Below, piece after piece: positions 24,577 through 35,787 of a stretch of DNA of 64,000 bases. Positions within the stretch are counted from its first letter, which is position 1. The number at the start of each line of letters is the position of its first letter. Origin of the DNA: Drosophila pseudoobscura. Its lineage: Eukaryota; Arthropoda; Insecta; Diptera; Drosophilidae. Where the stretch lies: the NCBI RefSeq assembly GCF_009870125.1, contig NC_046681.1, forward strand, positions 2,728,001-2,792,000. Direction: 5' to 3'. The notes beneath the pieces are model-generated. The model searched no databases, was not told the DNA's origin, and worked only from the letters and a program-made list of their open reading frames with translations. The position numbers and the translations under genes are program-made.

Positions 24577-25650
24577 ATTATACCCGATACTCAAAATGAG
24601 TATTGGGGTATATTAGATTTGTGGTTAAAGTGGATGTGTGTAACGTCCAGAAGGAATCGTTTCCGACCCCATAAAGTATATATATTCTTGATCAGCATCA
24701 ATAGCCGATTCGATTGAGCCCTGTCTGTCTGTCCGTCTGTCCGTCCGTCCGTCCTTCTGTCCGTCTCCTTCAGCGCCTAGTGCTCAAAGACTATAAGAGC
24801 TAGAGCAACGATGTTTTGGATCCAAACTTCTGTGATATGTCACTGCTACAAAGATATTTCAAAACTTTGCCCCGCCCACTTCCGCCCCCACAAAGGGCGA
24901 AAATCTGTGGCATCCACATTTTTAAAGATACGATAAAACCAAAAAAGCAGAATCGTAGAGGATGACTATATCTTTTAGAGTGCAAAATCTGAACCAGATC
25001 ATATAATTATTTTAGCCAGCATCAAGAAAACAATTTCATTCTTTCTCGCTCTTTCTCTCTCTAACACACAGGTTTCATGGTCGGTTTTGCCAATTGCAAA
25101 ATATGAGTTCAAAGATCTCAGAACCTATAAAAGCCAGAGCAACCAAATTTGGTATCCACACTCCTGTGATATCGGACCTTGACCGTTTCGTGTCCAAATT
25201 TCGCCACACCCCCTTCCGCCCCCGCAAAGGACGAAAATCTGGGGCATCCACAAATCTCAGAGACTATTAAGGCTAGAGTAACCAAATTTGGTATTCGCAC
25301 TTCTGTTCGATCTCACTATAAAGGACCCCCAAAAAGGACGAAAATCTGTTGCATCCACAATATTGCACATTCGAGAAAAACGCAGAATCATAGATAATGA
25401 CCATATCTATCAGATTGCTGAATCAGATCGGATCATTTTTGTAGCCAAAAGCAAGAAATCAATTTGCAGTGGCTACGCAGCGCCCGACGTCACGCTCAGA
25501 CTGATTTTCTGTCTCTCTCGCACGCATTCTTTGTCGTGTCGTTCAGTATTAGCGGCGTCTGCCGGAGGAGAGGCATGCTGACTAAGTATCGGGTATAACT
25601 GTAGAGTTTCGGTGTCCGCAGCAACTCACAACGTTCCCTCTTTTTTTTTT
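24577..25650 (+). mobile_element. DINE-1-like element, near complete
   Basis: It begins TATACCCGATACTCAAAATG at about 24580 and ends with TATCGGGTATAACTGTAGAG, the terminal hairpin and a T-run at about 25650. Block order matches the 19.2-kb copy. The block after 'gatctcactataa' is shortened (near 25318), so it is a slightly deleted sister copy. The 60-97-codon frames within it are by-products. Confidence 0.8.
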
Positions 25651-27865
25651 TTTTTAAATTTAAAATTTAAATAATTTAAATCGGTTTAACAGCGGCCCCG
25701 AGCAGCTCTAACGCTCTCGGGCTATCCTACTCTCTCGCTCGCGTCTAAGCTTGCAGCATAGAGCCCGGCAATTTGGCCCGTCAGCCCTTGCATGGGCAGT
25801 CTTGAGCTAATCGTCGCAGCTATTAGATTAACATCCTCGCATCAATCGATCGCCCAATCATCCCCATATTGTTCATACGCGATAAGTTGGTTTACCTATG
25901 CAAATAAATTGTGAATTAAATAGAACCTCTCGACTTTCATTAACTTCAAAAATTGCAATAGTTATTAAAAACGCTTAATAGCTTAACAGTCACTAATAAA
26001 TCAAAATGAAAATTAAAATTTCAGTTTTCTTATTCTGGTAGGTAATTATTATATTTCATATAATATAAGCGATGTGTTTTCTTAATACGTTGTAATTTAT
26101 TATTTCGACGATGTAAAACAATATCACGTGACTCCAAATTCTCTCCAACCACAACTATGGCAACTTAATCGATAGTAGGTGCATTAAAACGACCTGCATA
26201 TTTCATCTACTCTAATAAGAATTTTGTGATCATCAGCAGGAATCATATCCATTGCACTTTTAAATAATGTAATCAATTGAGTGTGTTTTATGAAAAAAGT
26301 TTTGTAATTGTTCAACATTCACCTTTTCACTGAATTTTTATGTGCACAACGTAGATTGATTTCTTGTGGACTATTTCTCATAAAATAAAATTTTCAAAAA
26401 TTCGTAGTGACTATCTGGCACTAACAAAGAACCTGCTCTGTGATATATTTGACATTGTATCTGTAAAAGGAAAAAAATGTATTGTAAAAATATATATGGG
26501 CTATAATAGTAATGATTAATAAACATACAACTGCATATACTATTACAAACTATGAAAGTTGGCATGAAATTTTCGGAACTATATTTATTGCTCCAAATTA
26601 TTGTCATTTAAAAGCAGTTATTTTATTGTTGAATATTCTTTAAAAAGTGTATGGAATTAGGAATATAGGAATGTATAGGAATCCTATTTCTAAAACCAAT
26701 GAGTATAATGGCTCTGGAGGTGGAAGCAATGCTATCAATGTCACCTTTCCATTTGCGCAACACAATACATTTGCTTCATTTTAGTATTTCAATGCCTTAC
26801 AATATTGGAAAATTGAGCTCATAGGTCCAATAGCAACATAGAAAACATCGTAACAGAAAGCAGCTCGATTCAAATTTGCACCATTATTAGTCGAATGTCG
26901 TGCTTCACGTTCTTTCACGTTCATTGCGATCTTCACGTTCCTGGGCAGTACGATTAGATTGATAATTAAATTTAATCGTTGCATTTCGGGTTCTTCTGCC
27001 TAAACTTGTCCGCCGCCCTATAAAGGCATATTTAGTGAGGCACAAACACACAACCCTTTTTTAAATTTATAGAATTTTGTGGCATTTAGATTTAGTCATA
27101 TAGATGCACAGAAAACAGGCATTTACAGCGAAGAGACGTTATAGAAATTATTGGCTTTTAGATTAAGTAGTGTAGATGCACAGCAAAGAGAATTTAAAAT
27201 TTTGGAATTTTTCTCTCCGTAAGGACCATCTTCGTACATCAAGAAATATTATAAAAAAATAATAAGCAAAGTCGGTTCAGCTGCTTTCTAGATTTGCGCT
27301 TATCAGCACATTCAGCGATTCATTTTTATATTATAGACAGATAGATATGTACATATATATGTATATAAAAGAAATTCGTGTTAGTTACGATGTTAGATGT
27401 TAGTTAGATATGTTAAAAACGGCTAAACCAATTTGGCTGAAAATTGGTGGAGCTACCTAAATTTATAAAACTGCTGTAGGATTCTGGGGGATATCCCTTG
27501 CGACCGCGATCCCGTGTGACCGGCACCATATTTAAAAAATTCTTAAAATTGGAATTGATTTTGATTGCCGCTTCTTAATAAACCTTTTTTCGAAATAGGA
27601 TATTTTTTTAGAAAAAGGATAATCATTGAGTTATAAAGTAGATTCGATAGCAATGCGGAAGTATCATTTTCATCTTATCTCAAGTCGTTTAATCGATATT
27701 GTAACTGTACTCAGAGAAATAAGCCCTGACCCCGAATATTTACACTTATATTTAAATACTTATGCATTATATTTACTCCGACAGTGGAGATATTTAACAA
27801 ATATCCTTCACATTGATTTATTTAGATAAACGTTGCATTCATAACTCTTATTTGCGGTCCCTGTT
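25651..27865. other. Stretch without a recognised gene
   Basis: 25690-25880 is a GC-rich block with short complementary words (CCCCGAGCAGCTC and GCTCTCGGGC), of unknown identity. The rest is AT-rich. Near 27085-27195 there is a degenerate direct repeat ('gcatttagatttagt...gtagatgcacag' twice). Near 27420-27460 'acggctaaaccaatttggctgaaaattgg' is a motif often seen in arthropod repeats, but I cannot name the family. No gene or RNA is supported. Confidence 0.35.
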
Positions 27866-28133
27866 TTTTTATACCTGATACTAAAAATTAGTATAGGGGT
27901 ATATTCGATTTGTGGTGAAAATGGATGTGTGTAACGTCCAGAAGGAATCGTTTCCGACGCCATAAAGTATATATATTTTTGATCAGCATCAATAGCCGAG
28001 TCGATTCAGCCCTGTCTGTCTGTCCGTCCCTATCAGCGCCTAGTGTTCAAAGACTATAAGAGCAACGACATTTTATATCCGGACTGCTGTGATATGTCAC
28101 TGTTACAAGAATATTTCAAAACTTCGACATTTT
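27866..28133 (+). mobile_element. DINE-1-like 5' end fragment
   Basis: It starts 'tatacctgatactaaaaattagtataggggtata', a variant of the family 5' hairpin, and continues through AACGTCCAGAAGGAATCG, CTGTCTGTCCGTCC and 'gatatgtcactgttacaagaatatttcaaaactt', where similarity stops at about 28128. It is 3' truncated. Confidence 0.75.
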
Positions 28134-28690
28134 TACATTTTGACACTTCGTGCGGCTCGGAGTTTGGCATCATCAGAGGAAATTTTAAATGGGTTTTTTA
28201 GGAACTAGGGTTCACACAGGCTGAGTTCGGCTGAAGTACAGCCAGATAAGGCTGAGGCGCGGACAGATAAGGCTGCGCGGCCAGTCGGATAAGGCGAAGG
28301 TCAGTCCGGATACCCGCGATGTAACCGTGGGCTCCCAGAGAGGAGAAGTAGCCCGCTCTTTGAGAGGAGGACGGGCAAGATGCAGACGAAATGGTGGGAT
28401 CGGGCCGGCAGTGGCCCAATGCATGACCAAATCGCCTGTCCATCAGAGTGATTTCAAATTGAGTGGTGATCCACATCAACCGGCGGGAACCAACAGGGAA
28501 GGGCGAGTCGTAGCATGCGGATTGGAGTGTCGGGCCAAAGCAGACGCTGAAGTCAATTTGCTCCTAATCAACAGCACCAACTCTGCCGCACCCAGGGAGA
28601 GCCCCGAGTGTGGTGGAAACCCGTATTTAAGATAATATTGTTATCCCTAGTCGTAAGTCCTAGCATAACGTAAAATAAATAAAATACAAA
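28134..28690. other. GC-rich unclassified segment with degenerate short repeats
   Basis: GC content rises sharply compared with both sides. Near 28238-28300 the words CAGATAAGGCTGAGGCG, CAGATAAGGCTGCGCGG and CGGATAAGGCGAAGG form a degenerate tandem repeat of about 17 bp. Open frames of 70-100 codons exist on both strands but resemble nothing I know. The segment ends in 'aaaataaataaaatacaaaaacaaaaatg', which would fit a retrotransposed or LTR-type 3' end. I cannot name it. Confidence 0.35.
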
Positions 28691-28821
28691 AACAAAAATG
28701 TCATTAATTTTTAAGCTGGCCTTAGTTAGGCACTTACAGAACATCAAATTGTCGCCACTTTGGTGTCATAAATCATATCTTATTACATTTAAACGGTGGT
28801 TCTCTTGAGAATATTAACGCC

Positions 28822-28970
28822 AAGTTAAAGTTTCAGAACACATTTCTACCATGGTAAATTAGGTCATAGGAGTGTATGGATTTATAAAAAGGTGGTCAAA
28901 AGAATTTGATTCTCGGATTATAATTCCATCTACCAGATTATATGCACATCTAATTCCCTTCCTCTTGTTA
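28822..28970 (+). mobile_element. Short LINE-A reverse-transcriptase fragment
   Basis: The words 'aagtttcagaacacatttctaccatggtaaat' and 'tttataaaaaggtggtcaaaagaatttgat' match the LINE-A copy at 46.57-46.65 kb, corresponding to its KFSEHIFTMVNKAMGVLGFI region. It is diverged and frame-broken. Confidence 0.65.
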
Positions 28971-30640
28971 AATTAATAATACTCATATACCTGTCTCGTA
29001 ATTAGTAATTTTAGTTGTATTTGTATTTTCTCTTAGAAAGTTTATTTTCGTCGCATATTAGTCTACCATTTAAGAGCGGACTACTCATATGGTGTGGCGC
29101 TACATTCCTTTCAGAACCCAGCGGATATCTTGTTCTGAGGCGCTCTGCCATCAGAACTTCTGGAATCGCATCTTTAGTCCCACGGGTTGTTGGTTGTATG
29201 TAGATTGGTATGTATGTGAACGATCGATGAACAACGATGTGATTTTGATGGCTACGAAGATCAGCTCGAAACGAAATTCCGTAAAGTGAGAGAACGAAAA
29301 AGGGCAATAGAAGGAGAGCGCTAGAGCAGTTCTATTGGTAGCTAAGCCGACAACGAACGATACATAGAGCGTGAGAGAACTGCAGGAAGGAAGCAAGTGG
29401 ATAGAGAGGCGAAAGAATGGCCGATACCGAGCGTGCAGTGCAAATAGCGTACAATATTGGTGGATTTATGCTACTCTGCTTCACTGGCTACTATTTAAGG
29501 AATTTGTTGACTAATATCGGGCTGGGAGACCCAACCCCATCTGCCTGCACGTGGATAGGTACTGCCTATCCATATATGACATGGGAAAGGTGACAAAGCT
29601 GATCGTCGGAAAAGATCACATTCGCAGGGCAACCGAACTAGAAGTGATTTTTTGAAGAACAAGATGCTAAGCGCCTGCCAACAACAAGTTGGCAACAAAA
29701 GTAAGTAAAAATCGGAGCCTGTATTTCTTGCGCGTGCTCGATAGCTTTGCTCTATTTTCGCTGTGCCTGTTATGCGACGAGAGATATTTCTATACTTCGC
29801 TCGTGCCCAGGAAATACCATCGGTTGTTTGCCCAGTATTAATCGATAATTTGTTCGAATCTGAGCAAAAAAAGCAGCTTTTCGGCGAATAGCAGCAAAAG
29901 ATTTGGTTGACCAAAATACAGGCAGGATTTGAAATCTTTTCCATACAAAAATTATCCCTGATTTGACCGGTGAAAATTTTCGCTCTGAATATAATTCTAG
30001 CCTTTCCGCTAGCGGGAGAAAGTGTTACACTGTTTAATGTTTTTTTTTACCAATTTATTCTGTTAGAAACTCAAATTGTTTATGAAAGCAAGAATTAAAA
30101 CAAGTAAAAATGTATTCATAAGAAGATTCTTCTCGGTTTTTGGTTAATGAAATTTTTGTTGCTGTTGTTTTATTGACCCCCAATACTCATAGTAGTGTTT
30201 GAAAACTTGCAGTAAGTTTTATTATTCTGCCTCTACTTACACTTCTGAAAATATCTTAGGTCGAAGCAGCAGCCTGCAATACGAACAATTTTTATCACAA
30301 AAACCACTTTGATTCCATAGCAAGAAATATGGGGCCGCTGAGTTTAATAAACATGGTAAACGTCAATTACAAAATATATATATGTATGGCTTTCAGCGAA
30401 TAGAACCAGATAAAAATGGCAAGAAAAATGACATACAAGATAGACAATGCTAGGGGATTTTCCGTTGCAAAAGCCATTCGCCATGACAGCCAGGAGTGGA
30501 AGTTTCCTCGCAGAGACGGTAGGTAATATTATACGCAATACTGTTATAAATCTCATACATGCATACTGATTGTCGATGTCGACTCTTAGCACTGTCCTTA
30601 GAGGATATAGCCGCAGTGTAAGAAAAAGCTACCCAGTTTA
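28971..30640. other. Stretch without a recognised gene
   Basis: A 58-codon frame starts at an ATG at 29417 (MADTERAVQIAYNIGG...) and has a hydrophobic stretch GGFMLLCFTGYYLRNLL. It ends at 29593 and matches no family I recognise. Another coding-like piece begins at an ATG near 30415 and reaches a donor-like GTAGGT near 30522. Neither has supporting context, so neither is called a gene. Confidence 0.3.
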
Positions 30641-31035
30641 TATAGACCGAGAAAACGGAGTTAAGCAAAGCTACAATTTTGTATCGAACCTAGCGGTTGT
30701 GATTTCTGTCTCTCTCTATGTTTATCCCATCTCTCATGACAAGTTTAAACAAAATTGAGAGAGCTCGCTGTCTGTGTTGGTTGTCCAACCAAAATCCCCC
30801 TTCCCCGCATAAGCCAACAAAATCGAAGTTTACCGGCAAGGCCTCTAAAAATGGCATAATAAATATCGAACAATAACAAAACTAAATTAAAACTAAACAA
30901 CGGAGAACAACAACGAATAAAACTCGTAAGTGTGGAGTCAGAGCTGCCGAAAAAGCTCGGTAGCTTCCAACTTTTAGGTGACCCCGACGTGATCTCTGTG
31001 GACTTAAACGTGTTTAAACCAATAAGTTAATCAAA
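30641..31035 (+). other. Possible 5' end of an LTR retroelement (leader with primer-site-like motif)
   Basis: The block has pyrimidine-rich and AACAAC-rich sections and ends in 'aaagctcggtagcttccaacttttaggtgaccccgacgtgatc'. A phrase of the form 'GGTGACCCCGACGTGATC' commonly follows the 5' LTR in BEL/Pao-type elements, so this may be an LTR plus primer-binding region. No second LTR or coding region was found beside it. This is an inference from one motif. Confidence 0.3.
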
Positions 31036-31039
31036 TCAA

Positions 31040-31445
31040 ATTAAAACGAGGGGGAACGTTGTGAGATTCTGCGACGAATCTCCTCCACAGGATGGCGCTA
31101 ACATTGCACGACAAAGAGTGGGTGATAGAGCGAGACAGAAAATAAGTTATCACGTGGACGTCGTTCAGTAGCCACTAAAAATTGATTAGACTATTTTGGT
31201 TATAACAATTATCCGATCGTATCTCGTACGATCGTTGTATCACTGGATACAACATGTCGTTTCTCTATCACCTATGGTCTCTGAGCATTAGATGCTCATA
31301 GGGATGGACAGACAGACATGACTCAATCGACTCGGCTATTGATGCTGATCAAGAATATATTTACTTTATGGGGTCGGAAACGCTTCTTTCTGGGCGCTAC
31401 ACACATCAAATTTCATCACAAATCTAATATACCTCTATATATAGG
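31040..31445 (-). mobile_element. DINE-1-like element, internally deleted, reverse orientation
   Basis: The plus strand begins AACGAGGGGGAACGTTGTGAG, the reverse of the family 3' tail. It runs through a shortened middle and reaches 'ttgatgctgatcaagaatatatttactttatggggtcgg' and 'caaatctaatatacctctatata', the reverse of the 5' end. About 400 bp instead of 1.1 kb. Confidence 0.7.
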
Positions 31446-31849
31446 ATGTAAATCCTCTTTAAGATCCTCTCTTTCGCCGTCTGCTTCAGCCTGCACAACG
31501 CACTGTCGAGATCAGCTGCATGGAGTTCTAAGCGTGGTTCGTTAGTTTTCTTTGCCTCTTCTTTCGGCTGCATTTAGGTCTCTCTAAAATTCGAGCTCGG
31601 AACAGAGAAAAATTTCAATCGTTCGCTCGTGCATTTGGTTTGTTTTTGGGTCGTCACTTCGTTGCCGCAAAAGTGTACATAGAAACATTTTGAACTCGAC
31701 TGAGCTAACGCGTTGCCTAATTATATGCACTCAAAAAGAAACGTTCGCGTTGCTTCCCAATCTCGCAATTTGCAAAGGAAAAGAGAACGAAAGGGGATCG
31801 TCCCGTCTAACTAAAACCAAATTTGAAGTTTTCGCATCGATTGTGCTTT
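31446..31849. other. 5' flank of the zinc-finger pseudogene
   Basis: Mixed-composition DNA without open frames of note. It could be the old promoter and leader of the zinc-finger gene that follows. No promoter motif can be called with confidence. Confidence 0.3.
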
Positions 31850-32740
31850 TTGTGAAGTGAAGAGCTTTGTGTTTAAAGACTCTCTGCTGTGCAGAACGGC
31901 CTGGTCAGGGCAGAGCTGGAGGAGTTCAAGAACCGTCGGAGGCCTCGCCAGTTCCCACTGAGCCACAAATAAACCCCTTTGCGTGGCACAAAATCGAACA
32001 TGATAATTATGAAGATTACCTGGGCAGTGACAGGGAATATGAATATCTGATGAATGTGGAGAACGATGATCCCGATCCTGGCAGGATCATTCTCAAATGG
32101 GCTAATTCCAATGCAATCAAAAACGATTCTTCGCGCCAAATGCGCTCTGCCAAAGTGGACCACAATGAGGAGTCGGACCAAGAGGGCGACGATTGTACAA
32201 TCGTAGATCTGGACAATCTCGACGAGTCGACGACAAAGAAACCACATTCCTGCTGGCACTGTGACAAGACCTATCAGGAGCAGAAAACTTTGGATCGGCA
32301 CATGGCACGCCAGCACGTTGATCCCGAGGTGGAAACAGACTACGGGTTCCGTATTCACCAAGCGCCACATGCGCAATTACTCCAAAGTCCACACGGGGGA
32401 GAAGAACGTCAATTCTGAAAACTGAGGCTACAGCTGCCGCATCAAGAAAACGCTGCGCGTTCACAGCTGGGTGCTGGTTTGGGTGTAAGGTGTGCGATAA
32501 GCGATTCGCATCTCATTTGGGCCTGCGCAATCGACAGATCGGCCGTATGTGTGCAATGTCTGCAATGAAACCTTCTCTCACAAGTTCCTGCACTCGGATA
32601 CAAACCAGTTTGTTTACAAGCTGTGCGGAAATACCTATGCCTAGGGCCAGGCGGCCGGATTGTCTGGTCATATGCGCAAGCATCGCAGCGAGGAGCTTAA
32701 TGGTCGATCATAGAGCGAACAGGAAAGAGATAAATATAGA
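31850..32740 (+). pseudogene. Decayed C2H2 zinc-finger gene
   Basis: The first open part (31867-32418) encodes an acidic linker (DNYEDYLGSDREYEYL...) followed by a full C2H2 finger, CWHCDKTYQEQKTLDRHMARQH, near 32254-32320. Past it the frame is lost. Other frames then show the finger remnants TKRHMRNYSKVHTGEK (near 32362), CKVCDKRFASHLGLR (near 32485), PYVCNVCNETFSHKF (near 32540) and SGHMRKHRSEE (near 32660). HTGEK-type linkers show a multi-finger DNA-binding protein. A second frame near 31894-31980 (LVRAELEEFKNRRRP) suggests an upstream frameshift too. At least three frame breaks and in-frame stops make it a pseudogene. The parent gene is unknown; it may be an old duplicate. Confidence 0.75.
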
Positions 32741-32854
32741 GAACATACGATCGGAGGGATATGGGATTAAGTTACACACTTTATATACCTTCCAAATCAT
32801 TTACGACTTTTTTTTGTTATAATTTTCGACTACGTGTAAGAACTCAGACATAGT

Positions 32855-33275
32855 TTTTATACCCGATACTCAAAATGAGTATTGGGGTATATTAGATTTG
32901 TGGTGAAAATCGATGTGTGTAACGTCCAGAAGGAATCGTTTCCGACCCCATAAAGTATATAAATTATTAATCAGCATCAATAGTCGAGTCGATTGAGCCC
33001 TGTCTGTCTGTCCGTCTGTCCGTCCGTCCGTCTGTCCGTCCCTATTAGCGCCTAGTGCTCAAAGACTATAAGAGCTAGAGCAACGATGTTTTGGATCCAG
33101 ACTTCTGTGATATGTCACTGCTACAAAAAACGAAAATATGTGGCATCCACAATATTGAAGATACGAGAAAAGTAAAAACGCACAATTATAAATAATAACC
33201 ACATCTACCACATTGCCAAATAGAAGAAATTAATTTGTGGCTATGCAGCTCTGACTAAGTATCGGGTATATATTG
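32855..33275 (+). mobile_element. DINE-1-like element, internally deleted
   Basis: It starts TATACCCGATACTCAAAATG, follows the family through CTGTCTGTCCGTC and 'gatatgtcactgctacaaaa', then skips to 'gaaaatatgtggcatccacaatattg' and ends with 'ctgactaagtatcgggtatat'. The terminal hairpin tail is missing; LINE-A follows directly. Confidence 0.75.
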
Positions 33276-33279
33276 ACGT

Positions 33280-34095
33280 TGACGTGCAATGACTGCATCT
33301 TACAAGAGGCGATGCAATTACTGCACAGTCAAGTAGCCCGTGTGACACCAGCAGATGGCTGTTAGGCGAGGGTCCCAGGCAAAACGTAGCCGTCCTGCCG
33401 CCCAACCGACCGAGGAGCGGTTAACTAAGGATGGGAGGTTTACTAATAGCAGTCTACTAGAGTAAGATAGGAGTCTCACACCCGCATCCCAGTTAAGGCC
33501 CCGCAGAGCAAAGAGTAAAAAGTTTTTCTGTACTGATTCTATACGGTCCTGGTGTACTTTGTACTGAGGGCACCATAGACAGGAGCCGTATTTTAAGATC
33601 GGACGAAGAAGCGAGGTATAGAGAGTCTTTGTTATATAGGGGTCGTCAAATTCCTTTGACCACCTCTTTATAAACCCAAGCACGCCCATGGCCTTATTTA
33701 CCATGGTAAAAATGTGTTCAGAAAACTTTAGCTTGGCGTCTAATATAACACCAAGATCATCCACTAAGGTAATTCTCTCAAGATAACCACCAAATAGTGT
33801 ATAGGAAGCCAACAAGGGGCTAGAACGAAGAAATATCATAACTTTGCATTTCGAGGCATCAAGGTGTAACAAGTTTGCACATCATCATGACTGAAAGTTA
33901 TTGAGATTGGATTGCAAGCGAGAATGAAATGAAATGTCCTTGTACTGGACACAGAGTTTAACATCATCCGCATACATAATTACTCGAGAGTATGTTAATA
34001 CCGAAGGCAAGTCATTAATAAAGAGTGTGAAGCGTAAGGGGCCTAGATGGCTGCCCTGTAGTACTCCCGAAGAAACCTTTACTGGTAAAAACAGG
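33280..34095 (-). mobile_element. LINE-A 3' part, left of the copia insertion
   Basis: This is the downstream half of a LINE-A copy on the minus strand, split by a copia element. Reverse-transcriptase pieces include SGVLQGSHLGPLRFTLFIND and YADDVKLCVQ (near 33980-33950, the YADD catalytic box), then LFGGYLERITLVDDLGVILD and FALRGLNWDAGV. It is broken by a frameshift near 33880. The 3' end at about 33280 reads TGACTGCATCTTACAAGAGG, as in other LINE-A copies. Confidence 0.85.
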
Positions 34096-34348
34096 TGTTG
34101 GACAGAATTTCGCTGCCGTTGCAAGGGAAGTTCTTGTACCAAAAAGTAAAAACGCAACCATTCATATGTAAGGTTTATTTGTGACTAAAAAAGGCTCTGC
34201 TCGCAGGCAGATAGAGACCGAACGAAATAGAGAACAAAAGGGAGATAAGAGAACGTCGCTTCGTTAGTCTCTCACTCATACATACGTCTACATACTCATA
34301 TGTCTGTCAATACATGCGGGCATTGCTAGAGATGGTCATTCTTCAACA
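34096..34348 (-). repeat. Copia 3' LTR
   Basis: 253 bp. On the minus strand it begins TGTTGAAGAATGACC and ends CTGTCCAACA. It is close to the 5' LTR but has several substitutions and a different 20-bp stretch near 34260-34285. Confidence 0.9.
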
Positions 34349-34388
34349 CCCTTCCTCAATGCGTGCATGCTTACAAATTCCATTTAAC

Positions 34389-35718
34389 TCAATTTAAACT
34401 TAACAATTTTGTAAATTCGACATGCTTTCTCTTAGGGAGATTCTTGGTCAAGATATCTGCAATCATATCTGTTGTATACTTTAACTTAACTTGACCTTCT
34501 TCTACAATCTGTCGTACAAAGTGATATCTAATATCAATATGCTTGGTCCTTGAGTGTTGCACTGGGTTCCTAGCCAGCTCTTGTGCGCTCAGATTATCGC
34601 CATATAAGGTAGTTGAGGTAGCTTCATCTCCACAGCCAATTTCGATGATTAAGCGACGTAAGAATATGGACTCCTTACAAGCAGCCGACAGTGCCATGTA
34701 TTCTGCCTCCGTGCTGCTAAGTGCCACGCTGCGTTGTTTCTCAGATCGCCAAGAAATTGGGCCACCTGCCAAAAAATAAACATAGCCCGTATACGACTTC
34801 CGGTTAGTTCGATCGCCGCCCCAATCCGCATCCACATATCCAGTAAGTGGCTGGTGACACCGTTTGTAGTGTAGTTTGAAGTTCATCGTCGCTGCCAAGT
34901 ACCTCAGAACGTGCTTCACACCAGCCAGATGCTCTGCGTGCGGATCTCTGGGCCAACATTGCAACTGAATGCAAAATGTCGGGTCTGGTTGTGAGTGCCA
35001 GCCACATCAGGTCACCAATCATGGATTGATACATGACAGGATCAACCTTTTGACACTGCTCATTAGTACAATCCACCTGGAACCCCGCATCCAACGGAGT
35101 AGCCACTGGTCTACATTTGTCCATGTCGTGAGCTTTCAATAGTTCCTTGATGTATTGCGAGTGGCCTATGGTGATAGGACCAAACTCACCTTCAAGGTGC
35201 ACCTCCATGCTTAAAAACAGCTCTGGAACACCTTTGTCGATACATTCGAACGCATTTGAAATAGCCGATTTGATACCGAGCATGTCCTCTTTGGACTGGC
35301 ATGCTATAAATAAATCGTCAACATATACCAAGATTAACGATAAGTTAGCTTTCCCTCTCTGCTGGTAGAGACACGGCTCGTTGTCACAGGAAACAAAACC
35401 CAGATTAGTCAGGACGCCATTCAGCTTTGAATTCCATTCCCTTCCTGACTGCTTCAATCCATATATTGCCTTTTTAAGCAGCATAGCCTTCGCTGGATAA
35501 GCTCGATCAATGTACCCTTGTGGTTGCTTCATGTACACCGTATCGCTCAGGTCACTGTTGCGGTATGCCGTACATACATCCATTTGGTTGACATATAATT
35601 TCAATTCTGCTGCTAGCGCAAGAATAAATCGCACGCTCTCCAGTCTGCAGACTGGAGAAAATGTTTCCGCATAGTTTACGCCGTACTGCTGGGAGCAACC
35701 TTTTGCCACCAGCCGCAC
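34389..35718 (-). pseudogene. Copia reverse transcriptase and RNase H remnant
   Basis: The RT part (35718-34804) carries NQMDVCTAYRNSDLSDTVYM and LILVYVDDLFIACQ (YVDD catalytic box). The RNase H part (34964-34389) carries SYTGYVYFLAGGPISWRSEK, STEAEYMALS and SRTKHIDIRYHFV, the usual C-terminal copia blocks. The two parts overlap in different frames near 34830-34960, showing a frameshift. In copia this segment is the C-terminal end of one gag-pol polyprotein, acting in cytoplasmic virus-like particles. Confidence 0.9.
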
Positions 35719-35787
35719 CTTGAAAAGTTCGATTTGACCATCTTTGTCGCGTTTCAGGCTATATACCCATTTGCATCCAACTGCTCG

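Noticed and set aside
29417..29593. 58-codon frame with a hydrophobic segment
   Set aside because: It is short, lacks context and resembles nothing known. Chance open frames of this size are expected.
30415..30521. Possible first exon ending in a GTAGGT donor
   Set aside because: No downstream exon in a matching phase and no recognised protein.
31873..32464. Minus-strand frames of 167 and 115 codons
   Set aside because: They are antisense to the zinc-finger pseudogene and have no family resemblance.
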